This document shows positions 25,080-35,028 of a DNA stretch of 64,000 bases, piece by piece. The DNA comes from Pelagimonas sp. (GTDB taxonomy: Bacteria > Pseudomonadota > Alphaproteobacteria > Rhodobacterales > Rhodobacteraceae). The stretch lies in contig JAOARQ010000059.1 of the NCBI GenBank assembly GCA_025210455.1, positions 1 to 64,000 on the forward strand. The letters are read 5' to 3'. The position numbers and the translations under genes were made by a program. The notes under the pieces were generated by a model that saw only the letters and a list, made by a program, of their open reading frames with translations, made no database searches and was not told the origin of the DNA. The first letter of the stretch is position 1. Every line of letters starts with the position of its first letter.

Positions 25080-25904
25080 ATGACATCAAAACCTCTTACG
25101 CGCCGCCAAGCCTATGAAGCCCAGCAGCGCCGCCGCGCCACGATGATTGCGGCCGGTTCGACATTTGCAGTGGTGGCTGCACTGGTCATTCTGATCCCCA
25201 TGGCCCCCGGCTGGGAGGCTGTGAAACGCGTTTTCTTTAACGGTGCGGTGTTTGCCAAAACCTTTCCCGGCCTGTTGAACGCCTTTTTGCTGGATATCGC
25301 GATTTTCCTGTGGTGCGCGCCGTTGATTGCGCTTTTGGGGCTGGCACTGGCAATTGCGCGGGATCTGCGCAGCCCGGCGCTTTATCCGCTGCGGCTGTTT
25401 TCGATGCTGTTTACCGATGTCTTTCGCGGGCTGCCGGTTATTCTGGTGATCTATCTGGTGGGGTTTGGCATCCCCGGCCTTGGTCTGCCGCGCCCGTGGA
25501 ACTCGCCCTATATCTGGGGGTCACTGGCGCTGATCCTGGTCTATTCGGCCTATGTGGCCGAGGTGATCAGATCGGGCATCGATTCAATTCATGAAAGCCA
25601 GCGGTCAGCCGCGCTGTCGTTGGGCCTGTCCGGGGCTGATACCATGCGTTTTGTCGTGCTGCCCCAGGCCATTCGCCGGGTGGTACCTGCGAATATGAAC
25701 CTGTTCATTGCACTGCAAAAGGATGTGGCGTTGCTGTCGTTCATTGGTCCGGTTGAAATCTTCCGACAGGCCGGTGTGTATAAATCGCTGATGGCAAATT
25801 TCACCCCCTATATGGGCGCGGCGCTGATCTTTCTGGCGCTGACGATCCCCGCCACGCGCTATGCCGATTACCTGATGAACCGCCAACACAAGGCCCGGAG
25901 CTAA
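25080..25904 (+). CDS. Amino-acid ABC transporter permease
   Basis: 274 aa from ATG 25080. One N-terminal helix at about 23-43 precedes a HisM/GlnP-type permease core with the FTDVFRGLPVILVIYLVGFG motif and the EAA-like loop SQRSAALSLGLSGADTMRFVVLPQAIRR. It forms the membrane channel, probably as a homodimer since only one permease gene is present. It is followed three bases later by the ATPase gene. Confidence 0.9.
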   Translation: MTSKPLTRRQAYEAQQRRRATMIAAGSTFAVVAALVILIPMAPGWEAVKRVFFNGAVFAKTFPGLLNAFLLDIAIFLWCAPLIALLGLALAIARDLRSPALYPLRLFSMLFTDVFRGLPVILVIYLVGFGIPGLGLPRPWNSPYIWGSLALILVYSAYVAEVIRSGIDSIHESQRSAALSLGLSGADTMRFVVLPQAIRRVVPANMNLFIALQKDVALLSFIGPVEIFRQAGVYKSLMANFTPYMGAALIFLALTIPATRYADYLMNRQHKARS

Positions 25905-25907
25905 GCC

Positions 25908-26630
25908 ATGCTGGATCTCAAGAACATCCACAAAGCCTTTGGCGACAATCCGGTGCTGAACGGCATTGATATAACCGTCGCGCAGGGGGAAATGATCTGT
26001 CTGATCGGGGCGTCAGGATCCGGCAAATCCACATTGCTGCGCTGCATGAACCTGTTAGAGCCGATTGATGACGGGGCGATCTTGCTGGATGGCACGGATA
26101 TCTCGGAACCGGGTCTGGATCCGCAGCCGGTGCGCCAGCGTATTGGCATGGTGTTTCAGAGCTATAACTTGTTCCCACATATGACGGCGCTGGAAAACGC
26201 CATGCTGGCCCCACGCCGGGTGTTCGGCAAAAGCCGCGCAGATCTGCGGCCCGAGCTGGAGAAGCTGTTTGCCCAATTTGGTCTGGCGGATCGCATGGAG
26301 CACTACCCGGATCAGCTGTCAGGCGGGCAGCAGCAGCGGGTGGCGATCATTCGCGCGCTGGCGATGCGGCCTGAAATCATGCTGTTTGACGAAATCACCT
26401 CGGCGCTGGATCCAGAGCTGGTGGGCGAGGTGCTGGATGTGCTGCGGCAATTGCGCGAAGGCGGCATGACCATGGTGCTGGCCACCCATGAAATGGGCTT
26501 TGCCCGCGAATTGGCGGATAAGGTCTGTTTTCTGGAAAAGGGTCAGATCCTTGAGGAAGGTGCGCCCAAAGAGATCTTTGAGCGCCCGCAGCACGAACGC
26601 ACCCGCGCGTTCCTGTCCAGGGTGTTGTAG
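25908..26630 (+). CDS. Amino-acid ABC transporter ATP-binding protein
   Basis: 240 aa. Walker [10 protein letters not shown] (about 35-43), Q-loop [13 protein letters not shown], signature LSGGQQQR, and Walker [13 protein letters not shown] are in order; the usual DEPTSALD is DEITSALD here. It powers the transporter formed with the two genes upstream. Two hairpins follow the stop. The next gene, convergent, is an FAD amine or amino-acid oxidase, possibly acting on the same substrates. Confidence 0.94.
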   Translation: MLDLKNIHKAFGDNPVLNGIDITVAQGEMICLIGASGSGKSTLLRCMNLLEPIDDGAILLDGTDISEPGLDPQPVRQRIGMVFQSYNLFPHMTALENAMLAPRRVFGKSRADLRPELEKLFAQFGLADRMEHYPDQLSGGQQQRVAIIRALAMRPEIMLFDEITSALDPELVGEVLDVLRQLREGGMTMVLATHEMGFARELADKVCFLEKGQILEEGAPKEIFERPQHERTRAFLSRVL

Positions 26631-26669
26631 GGGCGGCTGTTGTACTGAGAGATTTTCCCGATATGTCCC

Positions 26670-26715
26670 GCCCAACAGCTTCTGTTGGGCCGCGCCGTTC
26701 CGCCCCCACGGGGCG
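26670..26715. terminator. Two hairpins between convergent genes
   Basis: GCCCAACAG-CTT-CTGTTGGGC (26670-26690), a perfect 9-bp stem, and CGCCCC-CAC-GGGGCG (26701-26715) lie between the ABC operon and the convergent FAD oxidase. Neither has a long T-run, so they are weaker or factor-assisted terminators. Confidence 0.5.
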
Positions 26716-26761
26716 GCGCTAAGTCACTCGGGTTAGAATGCTTCGAGATCCTGTAATGGCC

Positions 26762-28015
26762 TTACCGCAACTGGTTCAGCGTAAAGCCCAGATCATAAAA
26801 CCGTTCTGACAGCTGTTTCAGCCCCACCGGTTCCAGCGTGGTCAGCGGCAGGGGCAACTGTTCGGGATCGCCGCCGCCCAGCATCTGTGCCATCGACCGC
26901 CCAAACAGGGTGCCCGTCGTCACCCCGCGCCCGTTATAGCCAATGGGGGTAAACAGCCCCTCGTCCAGTTTGACGATGCGCGGCAGGTGATCGGGTGTCA
27001 TGGCAATAGTGCCATCCCAGCCGGTTTCAAAGGCAACAGGCCCAAGATCCGGGAACATATGGCGCAGTATCCGCCCCGCCCGGCGCATGGTCAGCCCCGA
27101 TTGCGGCGTGCCAAACATCCGCCCCATCGAGCCGACAATCAGCCGCCCTTCGGTGTCTTTTCGCAGCGAGCGCATGATCAGCCCGGTGTCCCAAAGCCCC
27201 TGTTTTCCCGGCAAAATGGCGTCCGCCAGATCCCCCAAGGGTGCGGTAGACAGCTGAAAAAAGTGAATATCCTGCCAGCATTTGCTCAGCCCCGGCCAAA
27301 GAGCATCACTATAGGCATTGGTGGCCATCACCACCGCGCGTGCGGTCACATGGCCCTGCGCGGTTTCCACCTGCCAGTTTGCCCCCACCCGGCGCAGGCC
27401 CTGCACCTGCACACCGGTTGAAATCTCGGCCCCTTCGGCCTTTGCCGCCCGCGCCAGACCGCGCGCGTAGCCCATCGGGTTGATCGTGCCAGCGCGCTGA
27501 TCCCACAGGCCTCCGGCAAAGCTGGGGCTGCCGGTCATTTCCGCCGCCTGCCCGGCGTTCAGCAATTCCACCGGCGCGCCCAGACGCTTCCATTCCTCAA
27601 ACCGGCCCTGCAAATCGGCCATGCCGCGTGGCGCATGGGCAGCGTGGATGGTGCCTTCGCGGGTGGCTTCGCAGCGGATCTGGTATTTTTCGATGATCTC
27701 AAACACCTGTCGCGGCGCATCTCCGAACAGCTCCAGAAACGATGGGCCACGATCACCCAGCGCGGCCACCAGCTTGGCCGGGGGCAGCCAGAGCCCCGCA
27801 TTCACCAACCCGACATTGCGGCCCGACCCGCCATAGCCCACGCTCTGGGCTTCCAGCACATGAGCGGTCTGGCCGGCCTGCGCACAGTGCAGCGCGCAGG
27901 ACAGGCCGGTATAGCCCCCGCCGATAATCGCCACATCCACAGTGCTTTCGCGAAACGCACCGCTGATCGGTTCCTCTGCCGCTGACTGGGCCCAAAGCGC
28001 TTGTTCTATGGTCAT
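26762..28015 (-). CDS. FAD-dependent oxidoreductase, DAO/PuuB-like
   Basis: 417 aa from ATG 28015, which has GGAGG six bases upstream. FAD-binding motif DVAIIGGGYTGLSCALH at about 28-44, GYGGSGRNVG near 70, and the C-terminal TPIGYNGRGVTTGT typical of DAO-family amine oxidases such as gamma-glutamylputrescine oxidase. It likely oxidises an amine or amino acid imported by the adjacent ABC system. The exact substrate is open. It is divergent from a rhodanese gene. Confidence 0.85.
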   Translation of the reverse strand: MTIEQALWAQSAAEEPISGAFRESTVDVAIIGGGYTGLSCALHCAQAGQTAHVLEAQSVGYGGSGRNVGLVNAGLWLPPAKLVAALGDRGPSFLELFGDAPRQVFEIIEKYQIRCEATREGTIHAAHAPRGMADLQGRFEEWKRLGAPVELLNAGQAAEMTGSPSFAGGLWDQRAGTINPMGYARGLARAAKAEGAEISTGVQVQGLRRVGANWQVETAQGHVTARAVVMATNAYSDALWPGLSKCWQDIHFFQLSTAPLGDLADAILPGKQGLWDTGLIMRSLRKDTEGRLIVGSMGRMFGTPQSGLTMRRAGRILRHMFPDLGPVAFETGWDGTIAMTPDHLPRIVKLDEGLFTPIGYNGRGVTTGTLFGRSMAQMLGGGDPEQLPLPLTTLEPVGLKQLSERFYDLGFTLNQLR

Positions 28016-28087
28016 TTTTTCCTCCGCCGCAAACCCTTGCACCCAAAGCCAAGCCGGGTCAATCTCTGCCGTAGAGGGAGATGTCTG

Positions 28088-28489
28088 ATGCAGAAATTAA
28101 AACGCAGCTCGGCGCAGATGGTGGCAGAGGCCCGCGCGCGGATCGAAGAAGTCAACGCCGAGGAATTGCAGGCGATGATGGATGATCCCGGCGTGGTGAT
28201 TGTCGATATTCGCGATGTGCGCGAACGGCAGATCAAGGGGTTTATTCCCGGATCTGTCCATGCGCCGCGTGGCATGGTGGAATTCTGGGTCGATCCGGAA
28301 AGCCCGTATTTCAAACCCGTGTTTGGAGAGGACAAAAAATTTGTCTTTCACTGCGCGGCTGGTTGGCGTTCCGCGCTAACGGTGGCGACTTTGCAGGATA
28401 TGGGCTTTGAAGCGGCGCATCTGCGTGATGGGTTCAAAGAATGGGAAGCCGCAGAAGCCCCGATTGAGTTTCCCGAGCCGCGCAAATAA
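28088..28489 (+). CDS. Rhodanese-like sulfurtransferase
   Basis: 133 aa. A single rhodanese domain with VIVDIRDVRER near 38-48 and an active-site loop HCAAGWRSAL whose cysteine should form the persulfide. Start ATG 28088 is preceded by GAGGGAGA. It transfers sulfur to a cyanide-like or protein acceptor; the acceptor is unknown. A stable hairpin follows the stop. Confidence 0.9.
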   Translation: MQKLKRSSAQMVAEARARIEEVNAEELQAMMDDPGVVIVDIRDVRERQIKGFIPGSVHAPRGMVEFWVDPESPYFKPVFGEDKKFVFHCAAGWRSALTVATLQDMGFEAAHLRDGFKEWEAAEAPIEFPEPRK

Positions 28490-28493
28490 CGTC

Positions 28494-28518
28494 CCGGGCG
28501 CAGGGTGACCGCGCCCGG
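28494..28518. terminator. Hairpin between convergent genes
   Basis: Stem CCGGGCGC/GCGCCCGG (28494-28501 with 28511-28518) in the 38-bp gap between the rhodanese and the convergent FAD-linked dehydrogenase. No T-run; it may act as a bidirectional barrier. Confidence 0.5.
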
Positions 28519-28527
28519 ATCAAATCC

Positions 28528-29937
28528 TCAATCCGGGATCACCTTGCCCGGATTCAGGATCCCTTTGGGATCCAGCGCGGTCTTGATCGCGCGCATCATA
28601 TCCAGTGCAACCGGATCTTTGCGCCGCGCCATCGACACACGTTTTGATGTGCCGATGCCGTGTTCCGCCGAGAATGACCCGCCCAGATCGCGCACCACCT
28701 CTTCGACGGCCTCAAGGATCTGATCAGCCTTGTCCGCGGCCTCGTCCGACAACCAAAGGGTGTAATGCGCGTTGCCATCCCCCAGATGCGCGACCATGAT
28801 AGGCGTGCAGTTGGGATCAAAGCTCAGGGCACGTTTGGTGGCCTCATTGATAAAACGCTCCATCCGGTCCAACGCCACGGCCACATCAGAGATGACAATC
28901 GGGCGGTGTTGCAAGGTGACCTCGGCGGCGACCTCACGAATGGCCCACATCTGTTTGCGCTGCGCGTCGGATTGCGCCACCACCGCATCCAGCACATCAC
29001 CGCTTTCGAACAGATCGCTCAGCGCTGTTTCAAGGAAACTGGCCAGCGGCAGGCTGCCATCAGCCCCTAGCGTCACATCGCGGGGGGCGGTGGCTGAGAG
29101 TTCGATCAGCAGGTTGACCTCGTGATCCTGACCCAGTGGCAAAACCGCATCTGGGTGCATTTTAGCATAAGCCCGCATATAGGTTTTCGGCATGAATTCA
29201 AACGCTTCGACCGCACCGCCGGTAGTTTCCTGCAAGGCGTTCAGCAGCCGCAGCGCACCCGAAAGCGATTTGGCAGCGACCATGGCCGTGGCATAGGCGC
29301 GGGGTTTGGGAACCAGCTTTAGCACCGCGGCGGTGATGATGCCCAGCGTGCCCTCAGCGCCAATCAACAGGTGGCGCAGATCATAGCCCGTGTTGTTTTT
29401 GTGCAGCTCAGTCAGCAGATCAACGATGCGCCCATCGGCCAGCACCGCCTCAATCCCCAGCACCAGATCGCGGGTATTGCCATAGCGCAGCACGTTGGAT
29501 CCACCCGCATTTGTTGACAGGATCCCGCCCAGCCGGGCCGAGCCTTTGGCGCCAAATGTCATGGGAAATGAAAGATCCTGCGCATGAACCGCATCATGCA
29601 GATCGCTCAGAATCACTCCAGCTTCGACCACCGCTAGGCGGGCTTCGGGGCGGATTTCACGCACTGCGTTCATACGGTCCAGCGACAGCATGATGGCCCC
29701 CTCAGCGCGGGTGCCACCAGATAATCCTGTGTTGCCCGCCACCGGCACCACAGTGATGTTCTGGGCGTAGGCCAGCGTCATGATGCCCGAGACCTGCGCA
29801 GTTGTGCGCGGGCGCAGCACGCAAAGCGGTGTCCAGCTGTATTGCCCTGTCCAGTCCTGCGTCCAGGGGGCCATATCCGCCCCTGTGACCACAGCGTCAT
29901 CGCCCAGAAGCGATATGAGTTCTTTGATCAAATCCAT
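28528..29937 (-). CDS. FAD-linked 2-hydroxyacid dehydrogenase (GlcD/D-2HGDH/DLD type)
   Basis: 469 aa from ATG 29937; a GTG at 29964 is an alternative start and neither has a strong ribosome site. The PCMH FAD fold contains PVAGNTGLSGGTRAEG and FGAKGSARLGGILSTNAGG. The C-terminal oxidase domain ends with GTSKRVSMARRKDPVALDMM and LDPKGILNPGKV, as in D-lactate and D-2-hydroxyglutarate dehydrogenases. It oxidises a D-2-hydroxyacid and passes electrons to quinone, cytochrome or ETF. It follows an SRPBCC gene by 31 bases. Confidence 0.88.
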   Translation of the reverse strand: MDLIKELISLLGDDAVVTGADMAPWTQDWTGQYSWTPLCVLRPRTTAQVSGIMTLAYAQNITVVPVAGNTGLSGGTRAEGAIMLSLDRMNAVREIRPEARLAVVEAGVILSDLHDAVHAQDLSFPMTFGAKGSARLGGILSTNAGGSNVLRYGNTRDLVLGIEAVLADGRIVDLLTELHKNNTGYDLRHLLIGAEGTLGIITAAVLKLVPKPRAYATAMVAAKSLSGALRLLNALQETTGGAVEAFEFMPKTYMRAYAKMHPDAVLPLGQDHEVNLLIELSATAPRDVTLGADGSLPLASFLETALSDLFESGDVLDAVVAQSDAQRKQMWAIREVAAEVTLQHRPIVISDVAVALDRMERFINEATKRALSFDPNCTPIMVAHLGDGNAHYTLWLSDEAADKADQILEAVEEVVRDLGGSFSAEHGIGTSKRVSMARRKDPVALDMMRAIKTALDPKGILNPGKVIPD

Positions 29938-29968
29938 ACAGGTTTGATGGGCCGCCCCTGACACCCTG

Positions 29969-30436
29969 TCAAGCGCTGCGGCGCAGTTTGTCTTCCAGAT
30001 CTTTGGCCAGAACCCCCATGCGCACGCGGAAACGTTTGTCCAACCCGCCTTTGGCCAGTTTCAACGATTGCACCAGCAGGCGCGCAGACAGGGTTTTGGG
30101 CAGGAAATCAACGGTGGTGCTGATGCGGGTGCGCCCCCGGCTTAAGGCCACGACATCGACCACCAGACGCACCTCAAGCCCGCCAGAGACCGTGTCAAAA
30201 ATCATCTGTTCCGGGGCGGAAAATTTGGACAGGGCGATATTGGCCTGCCGTTTCTTGCCACGAAAATTGAAGCCCACGCGCCATGTGCGCCCCTCACCGG
30301 TAACGGTGCCTTCACTCAGGCGTTCAACCTCGATACCGCGGCGCAGGGCCTGACGTTCGTGATTTTCGAAATCCGACAGATCCGCAAAAACGCGGTCCAA
30401 TGGGGCCTCAATGTCTTCTTTTGCGGTCAACTGCAT
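29969..30436 (-). CDS. SRPBCC-family protein
   Basis: 155 aa, with MQLTAKEDIEAPLDRVFADLSDF opening the SRPBCC fold and a closing helix rich in basic residues. Its length fits a single domain. The ligand is unknown. It lies directly upstream of, and probably co-transcribed with, the FAD-linked dehydrogenase. It is unrelated by close sequence to the SRPBCC protein at the start of the window. Confidence 0.72.
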   Translation of the reverse strand: MQLTAKEDIEAPLDRVFADLSDFENHERQALRRGIEVERLSEGTVTGEGRTWRVGFNFRGKKRQANIALSKFSAPEQMIFDTVSGGLEVRLVVDVVALSRGRTRISTTVDFLPKTLSARLLVQSLKLAKGGLDKRFRVRMGVLAKDLEDKLRRSA

Positions 30437-30517
30437 CTGATCTGCCTTTTAAATCTGCCTTGTGTTCAACCTGTCAAAGCGGGAAACAATCACCGGTCTT
30501 TGCGGCGTATTTTGCCT

Positions 30518-31474
30518 TTAATCCAGACGATCCGCCAGCCAATTTCGCAAAAGAAAATGCGCGATTGCCCCTTTGCGGGCGGGCAGAACATCCGGGTGGT
30601 TTCCGGCAAAAGCCTCTGCCACCTCTTCGCGGGTCATCCAGCGGGCATCTTCCAGTTCGTTCGGGTCGAGGGTGATGGTATCGTCCAGCGCCTCTCCATA
30701 GCAGCCGAACATTAACGAAGAGGGAAAAGCCCAGGGCTGGCTGGCCAGATAGCGCACCTGCCCCACCTTGATCCCCGCCTCTTCCCAGGTTTCACGGCGC
30801 ACGGCGGCCTCGATGGTTTCGCCCGGTTCGACGAACCCAGCAAGACAGGAATACATGCCTTTTGGCCAGCCGGGCGAGCGGCCCACCAGTGTTTTATTGC
30901 CATGGGTGATCAACATGATCACCACCGGGTCGGTGCGGGGGAAATGCGGCGTGCCGCAGCTGGGGCACATGCGTTCCCAGCCGGATTTGGTCTTTTCGCT
31001 GGGCGCACCGCAGCGGGCGCAGAACCGATGGCTGTCGTGCCAGCTGAAAACCGCTTTGGCGGTGGCGGCCAGTTCTGCATCGCGCGGGGTCAGCCGCGTC
31101 ATGATACGGCGCAGTTCGGCAAAGACATGGCCCTGAGGCAGGCTGGGATGGCACTGTTCGGTGACATCCAGAAAGCTGTCGGCATCGGCTTTTTGCGCGG
31201 CCTCCCAACTGGAAATGTCGTGGGCGAAGATCGCGGCCCCCTCTTCGCGGCCCAGCAGGATCGGCGGTGTCTGCGACTCGGAGAGGATCGGATGTGTAAG
31301 CGGCAGGCGCTGAAGTACGCCCTGCGCATCAATCAAAGGCTTGCCGCGCCACAGCAGGACCGTGCGGGTCTGATCATCCTGCATCACCGCAGATAAAGCC
31401 TTGATATCGCCACGCATTTCCGCTGCGCGATCCAGCCCTGATCCCCCAAAGGTGACTGTTTCTGCCTGTATCAT
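30518..31474 (-). CDS. nudC: NADH pyrophosphatase NudC
   Basis: 318 aa from ATG 31474. A zinc ribbon (FCARCG and CPSCG, about 163-185) is followed by the Nudix box GFVEPGETIEAAVRRETWEE, and the SQPWAFPSSLM motif specific to NudC. It hydrolyses NAD(H) to NMN(H) and AMP and removes NAD caps from RNA. It is transcribed on its own, divergent from the nucleotidase gene at 31644. Confidence 0.95.
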   Translation of the reverse strand: MIQAETVTFGGSGLDRAAEMRGDIKALSAVMQDDQTRTVLLWRGKPLIDAQGVLQRLPLTHPILSESQTPPILLGREEGAAIFAHDISSWEAAQKADADSFLDVTEQCHPSLPQGHVFAELRRIMTRLTPRDAELAATAKAVFSWHDSHRFCARCGAPSEKTKSGWERMCPSCGTPHFPRTDPVVIMLITHGNKTLVGRSPGWPKGMYSCLAGFVEPGETIEAAVRRETWEEAGIKVGQVRYLASQPWAFPSSLMFGCYGEALDDTITLDPNELEDARWMTREEVAEAFAGNHPDVLPARKGAIAHFLLRNWLADRLD

Positions 31475-31572
31475 CTTATCTGCCCTCACCCGATATTGAC
31501 CCGCGCCGCCGTCTGCGCCAACGTGACAATACGAGGGCAAAGCAGATAACGCTGCGTGATCTGTGAAAGAAT

Positions 31573-31586
31573 TTGATCAATGTCAC
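31573..31586 (+). promoter_or_regulatory. Weak FNR-like box before the nucleotidase
   Basis: TTGATCAATGTCAC has a perfect left half (TTGAT) but only three of five matches in the right half of the FNR consensus. It is 58 bases before the nucleotidase start. Marginal. Confidence 0.25.
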
Positions 31587-31643
31587 AAGACCTTCGAATG
31601 ACTATCGTAAGCATTTCAGCACAAACGACCATCAGGTGATCCC

Positions 31644-33620
31644 ATGACCGATACTCTCAAACCATTCCTAAATCGCCGTCAGTTTCTGGCTGGCACCACC
31701 GCTGGCGCTGCGCTGATCACGCTGCACCCCTATTCCGTTCAGGCGGCGTCAAATCAGGCGCATCTGCGGATCATGGAAACCACCGATCTGCATGTGCATG
31801 TTTTCCCCTATGATTACTATTCGGACAAACCGCGTGACACCGTAGGTCTGGCACGCACCGCAAGCATCATCAAAGAAATCCGTGCCGAGGCGACCAATAC
31901 GCTGCTGGTAGACAACGGGGATTTCCTGCAGGGCAACCCGATGGGCGATTACATCGCCTATGAACGCGGCATGAAGGAAGGCGACAGCCACCCGGTGATT
32001 ACCGCAATGAATGCCGTGGGCTTTGATGCGGCGACGGTGGGCAACCACGAATTCAACTATGGTCTCGATTTCCTGATGAAGTCGGCCGCAGGCGCTGATT
32101 TCCCCATCGTGCTGGCGAATGTGGCCAAGGAAAAGGGCGGCTCGGCGCGCGATGACGTGACCCTGTTCAAGCCCTATGTGATCCTTGAGCGTGATCTGAC
32201 CGATGGTGCGGGCAACACCCATCCGATCAAGATCGGTGTGATCGGTTTTACCCCGCCGCAGATCATGAACTGGGATCGCCGTCATCTGGAAGGCAATGTC
32301 GAAGCGCGCGATATCCTGGAAACCGCGCAGGCTTATGTGCCCGAAATGCGCGAACAGGGCGCGGATATCGTGATTGCGCTGTCACACTCGGGCATTGGGG
32401 CGGCAGATCACAGCGACGGTATGGAAAACGCCGCCGTGCCGCTGGCCAATGTGGATGGCATTGATGCGCTGGTAACAGGCCATAGCCATTTGGTTTTCCC
32501 ATCCGCCACTTACGAAGGCTATGCTGGTGTGGATGCCGCCAAAGGGCTGATCCATGGCAAACCCGCCGTGATGGGGGGCTTTTGGGGGTCGCACCTTGGC
32601 TTGATCGATCTGCTGTTGGAACGTGACGGTAATGAATGGCGCGTGGTGTCGACCACCTCTGAGACCCGCCCCATTTCAAAGCGCAACGAAGATCGTTCGA
32701 TCACGGCGCTGGTCGAAGATGACCCGGCAGTGCTGGCCTCGGTGGCGAAAGACCACGAGGAAACACTGGCTTATGTGCGCCGTGCGGTTGGCAAGACATC
32801 CACCCCGCTGCACAGCTATTTCGCGCTGGTCGCAGATGATCCGTCAGTCCAGATCGTGTCGATTGCGCAGAAGTGGTATGTCGAGCAGATGCTGAAGGGA
32901 TCACAGTTCGAAGGGCTTCCGGTTCTGTCAGCCGCCGCCCCCTTTAAGGCCGGTGGCCGTGGTGGCCCAGAGTACTACACCGATGTGGCAGCAGGCGATG
33001 TGGCGATCAAAAATGTCGCTGATCTGTATCTCTACCCCAACACCGTGCGGGCGGTGAAAGTCACCGGTGCGCAGGTGAAAGACTGGTTGGAACGCTCTGC
33101 CGGGATGTTCAATCAGGTGACTGTGGGCAGCAAGGATGCGGTGCTGCTGAACCCATCTTTCCCCAGCTACAACTTTGATGTGATCGACGGGGTGACCTAT
33201 CAGATTGACCTGTCGCAGCCTTCAAAATTCGGCCCAAAAGGCGAGTTGGAAGATGCCACGGCCAACCGGATCGTGAACCTGATGTTCAATGGCCAGCCGG
33301 TGACCCCGGATATGGAATTTGTCATTGCCACCAACAACTACCGCGCCTCTGGCGGCGGCAAGTTCCCCGGCACCGGCGACACCATCATTCTGGAAGCACC
33401 AGACACCAACCGCGATGTGATCGTGCGCTATATCGTCGAACAGGGCACGATCAATCCAAAGGCCGATGCCAACTGGTCGTTTGCGCCGCTGGTAGATACC
33501 TCGGTGCTGTTTGAAACCGGGCCCAAAGCGCGTGACTATATGGATGACGTCAAAGGCGTCACCATCGAAGATGCAGGCGAAGGTGCAGATGGCTTTGCCG
33601 CCTTCCGCATCAATCTGTAA
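31644..33620 (+). CDS. cpdB: Periplasmic 2',3'-cyclic-nucleotide phosphodiesterase/3'-nucleotidase
   Basis: 658 aa. A Tat-like signal ([10 protein letters not shown], residues 10-19) precedes a calcineurin-type metallophosphatase domain: [33 protein letters not shown] and GHSHLVF in order. The C-terminal nucleotidase domain (about 360-620) contains [15 protein letters not shown] and [13 protein letters not shown]. It degrades cyclic and 3' nucleotides for phosphate and nucleoside salvage in the periplasm. A strong terminator follows. Confidence 0.93.
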   Translation: MTDTLKPFLNRRQFLAGTTAGAALITLHPYSVQAASNQAHLRIMETTDLHVHVFPYDYYSDKPRDTVGLARTASIIKEIRAEATNTLLVDNGDFLQGNPMGDYIAYERGMKEGDSHPVITAMNAVGFDAATVGNHEFNYGLDFLMKSAAGADFPIVLANVAKEKGGSARDDVTLFKPYVILERDLTDGAGNTHPIKIGVIGFTPPQIMNWDRRHLEGNVEARDILETAQAYVPEMREQGADIVIALSHSGIGAADHSDGMENAAVPLANVDGIDALVTGHSHLVFPSATYEGYAGVDAAKGLIHGKPAVMGGFWGSHLGLIDLLLERDGNEWRVVSTTSETRPISKRNEDRSITALVEDDPAVLASVAKDHEETLAYVRRAVGKTSTPLHSYFALVADDPSVQIVSIAQKWYVEQMLKGSQFEGLPVLSAAAPFKAGGRGGPEYYTDVAAGDVAIKNVADLYLYPNTVRAVKVTGAQVKDWLERSAGMFNQVTVGSKDAVLLNPSFPSYNFDVIDGVTYQIDLSQPSKFGPKGELEDATANRIVNLMFNGQPVTPDMEFVIATNNYRASGGGKFPGTGDTIILEAPDTNRDVIVRYIVEQGTINPKADANWSFAPLVDTSVLFETGPKARDYMDDVKGVTIEDAGEGADGFAAFRINL

Positions 33621-33642
33621 AACCAGTTCACAACTTGTGAAG

Positions 33643-33672
33643 ACGGGCGGCTCGACAGTCGCCCGTTTTTTG
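33643..33672 (+). terminator. Intrinsic terminator after cpdB
   Basis: ACGGGCG/CGCCCGT stem (33643-33649 with 33660-33666) followed by a run of T. It lies 23 bases past the cpdB stop. Confidence 0.85.
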
Positions 33673-33706
33673 TTTCAATTGCCCGCAGGATATAAAGGAA
33701 TGCGTT

Positions 33707-34345
33707 TTGACATTTACCGGGGTGATTTTCGATCTGGATGGCACATTGCTGGACACAGAGGCGCTGGCACTGCAGACGGGGCAAACGGCTTTTGATGCGG
33801 TGGGGATCAGTAACTATGAGGGTATCCTGCACAGCTTGGTGGGCATGGATTTCGTCACTGGCGCTGAACTGCTGCGCAACGCCTATCCCGATGCGGATCA
33901 TGATCGTCTGCACCAGATCTGGCGCCAAGAATCCAAAGCGCTGCATCTGAACGGGGTACCTCTGAAACCCGGTGTGATTGAGCTGCTGGATCTGCTGCAA
34001 GAGCGTGATCTGCCCTGGGCAATTGCCACCTCGTCTTTTCTGACCTCAGCCCAGCGCAAACTGGATAGCGCCGGGTTACTAGATCGCGTTTCACATCTGG
34101 TGACGCGCGATGATGTCACCAACCCCAAACCGCATCCAGAGCCTTTTCTTATGGCCTCGGGGCTGATTGATCAGCCACCTGCGCAATGTCTGGCCTTTGA
34201 AGACAGCGAGTTGGGGGCGCAATCGGCCAAGGCCGCCGGGATGCGCGTGGTGCAGGTCAAAGATATAATCCCCCCCAGCGGCAACCACGCGCATTACGTC
34301 GCCGACAGCCTGTTGGACGGGGCGCGGAAGGCGGGCTTGGTTTAG
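33707..34345 (+). CDS. HAD-family hydrolase (beta-phosphoglucomutase-like)
   Basis: 212 aa. The HAD nucleophile motif FDLDGT (D9, D11), motif II TSSFLTS, the KPHPEPF lysine and the C-terminal FEDSELGAQSAKAAGM acid pair are complete. A cap domain lies between. The start is TTG at 33707 with AAGGA seven bases before it; no in-frame ATG fits better. It should dephosphorylate a small phosphate ester, possibly a sugar phosphate. An immunity-like gene follows ten bases later. Confidence 0.88.
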   Translation: MTFTGVIFDLDGTLLDTEALALQTGQTAFDAVGISNYEGILHSLVGMDFVTGAELLRNAYPDADHDRLHQIWRQESKALHLNGVPLKPGVIELLDLLQERDLPWAIATSSFLTSAQRKLDSAGLLDRVSHLVTRDDVTNPKPHPEPFLMASGLIDQPPAQCLAFEDSELGAQSAKAAGMRVVQVKDIIPPSGNHAHYVADSLLDGARKAGLV

Positions 34346-34355
34346 GGAAAAAGAG

Positions 34356-34943
34356 ATGGATATTTTGTCCCTATTGGATGCGCTGCGGTCGGATTATTTA
34401 AGCAGGTTCGAAGTGGCCTATCAGCAGCAATCTGGAATCTATGAACAGGTAACCACCGAGATCGCATTCGAGATATCGAAAGGCCCCTACAAACGTTTGT
34501 ATGTGATCGACCTCTTGGGAAAAGATGGGGAGGCTTTGTCAGCCGTTGAAGTCGCTACAGACGAAGACTCTTATCTTGGTGGCCTTTCGTTGCAATACAA
34601 AGCCCTATCGGTTGAGTTCGACTGTGTTTCGTGGGAAGCAATGAGGTTTTCTTTTCGACCCGTACCAGAACGATTAACCGGCTTTGAAGCGTGGTTTGAC
34701 AAATGGATAGATTTGGAAGCGATACGCAGGATTGATGGCCAGGTTTTTTCCAATGTCATTCATTTTGCGTGGCTGGAAAGTGGTTTGCTAGATGTGGACT
34801 TTGGTTCGGCTCCAACGGATGCAGTGATCGAGTTGCTCGACCTTTTTCAAACTAGCGGGGTGAAATCCGTTTTAGTGTCGAGCGGCAAAGAATGGGAAGA
34901 CACCCGAAATTGCTCATCATCGGGGGCATTGCCAGATAGATAA
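34356..34943 (+). CDS. Hypothetical protein, immunity-like
   Basis: 195 aa, no family recognised with certainty. It is acidic, mixed alpha/beta, with many aromatic residues (YLSRFEVAYQQQ, FEAWFDKWIDLEAI, VIHFAWLESGLLDVDFG), a style common among immunity proteins of polymorphic toxins. Base composition is clearly AT-richer than the HAD gene ten bases upstream. Its last 15 residues (NCSSSGALPDR) look like read-through into foreign sequence, while another frame looks more protein-like there, so its 3' end may be altered. The function is not known. Confidence 0.5.
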   Translation: MDILSLLDALRSDYLSRFEVAYQQQSGIYEQVTTEIAFEISKGPYKRLYVIDLLGKDGEALSAVEVATDEDSYLGGLSLQYKALSVEFDCVSWEAMRFSFRPVPERLTGFEAWFDKWIDLEAIRRIDGQVFSNVIHFAWLESGLLDVDFGSAPTDAVIELLDLFQTSGVKSVLVSSGKEWEDTRNCSSSGALPDR

Positions 34944-35028
34944 CACAGCAACCCAAAGAGCGTTTGTTTCCTTGATCGACATCGAATCCAGGAAACGCTT
35001 TCTGTCTCAAATCTTCAAAGACGCTCCC
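34944..35028. other. Short gap with protein-like remnant
   Basis: Translated in the frame starting at 34942 this reads QRAFVSLIDIESRKRFLSQI and continues as IFKDAPEFNP, which is protein-like but has no start codon of its own. It may be a decayed gene end adjoining the duplicated segment at 35029-35081. Confidence 0.3.
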
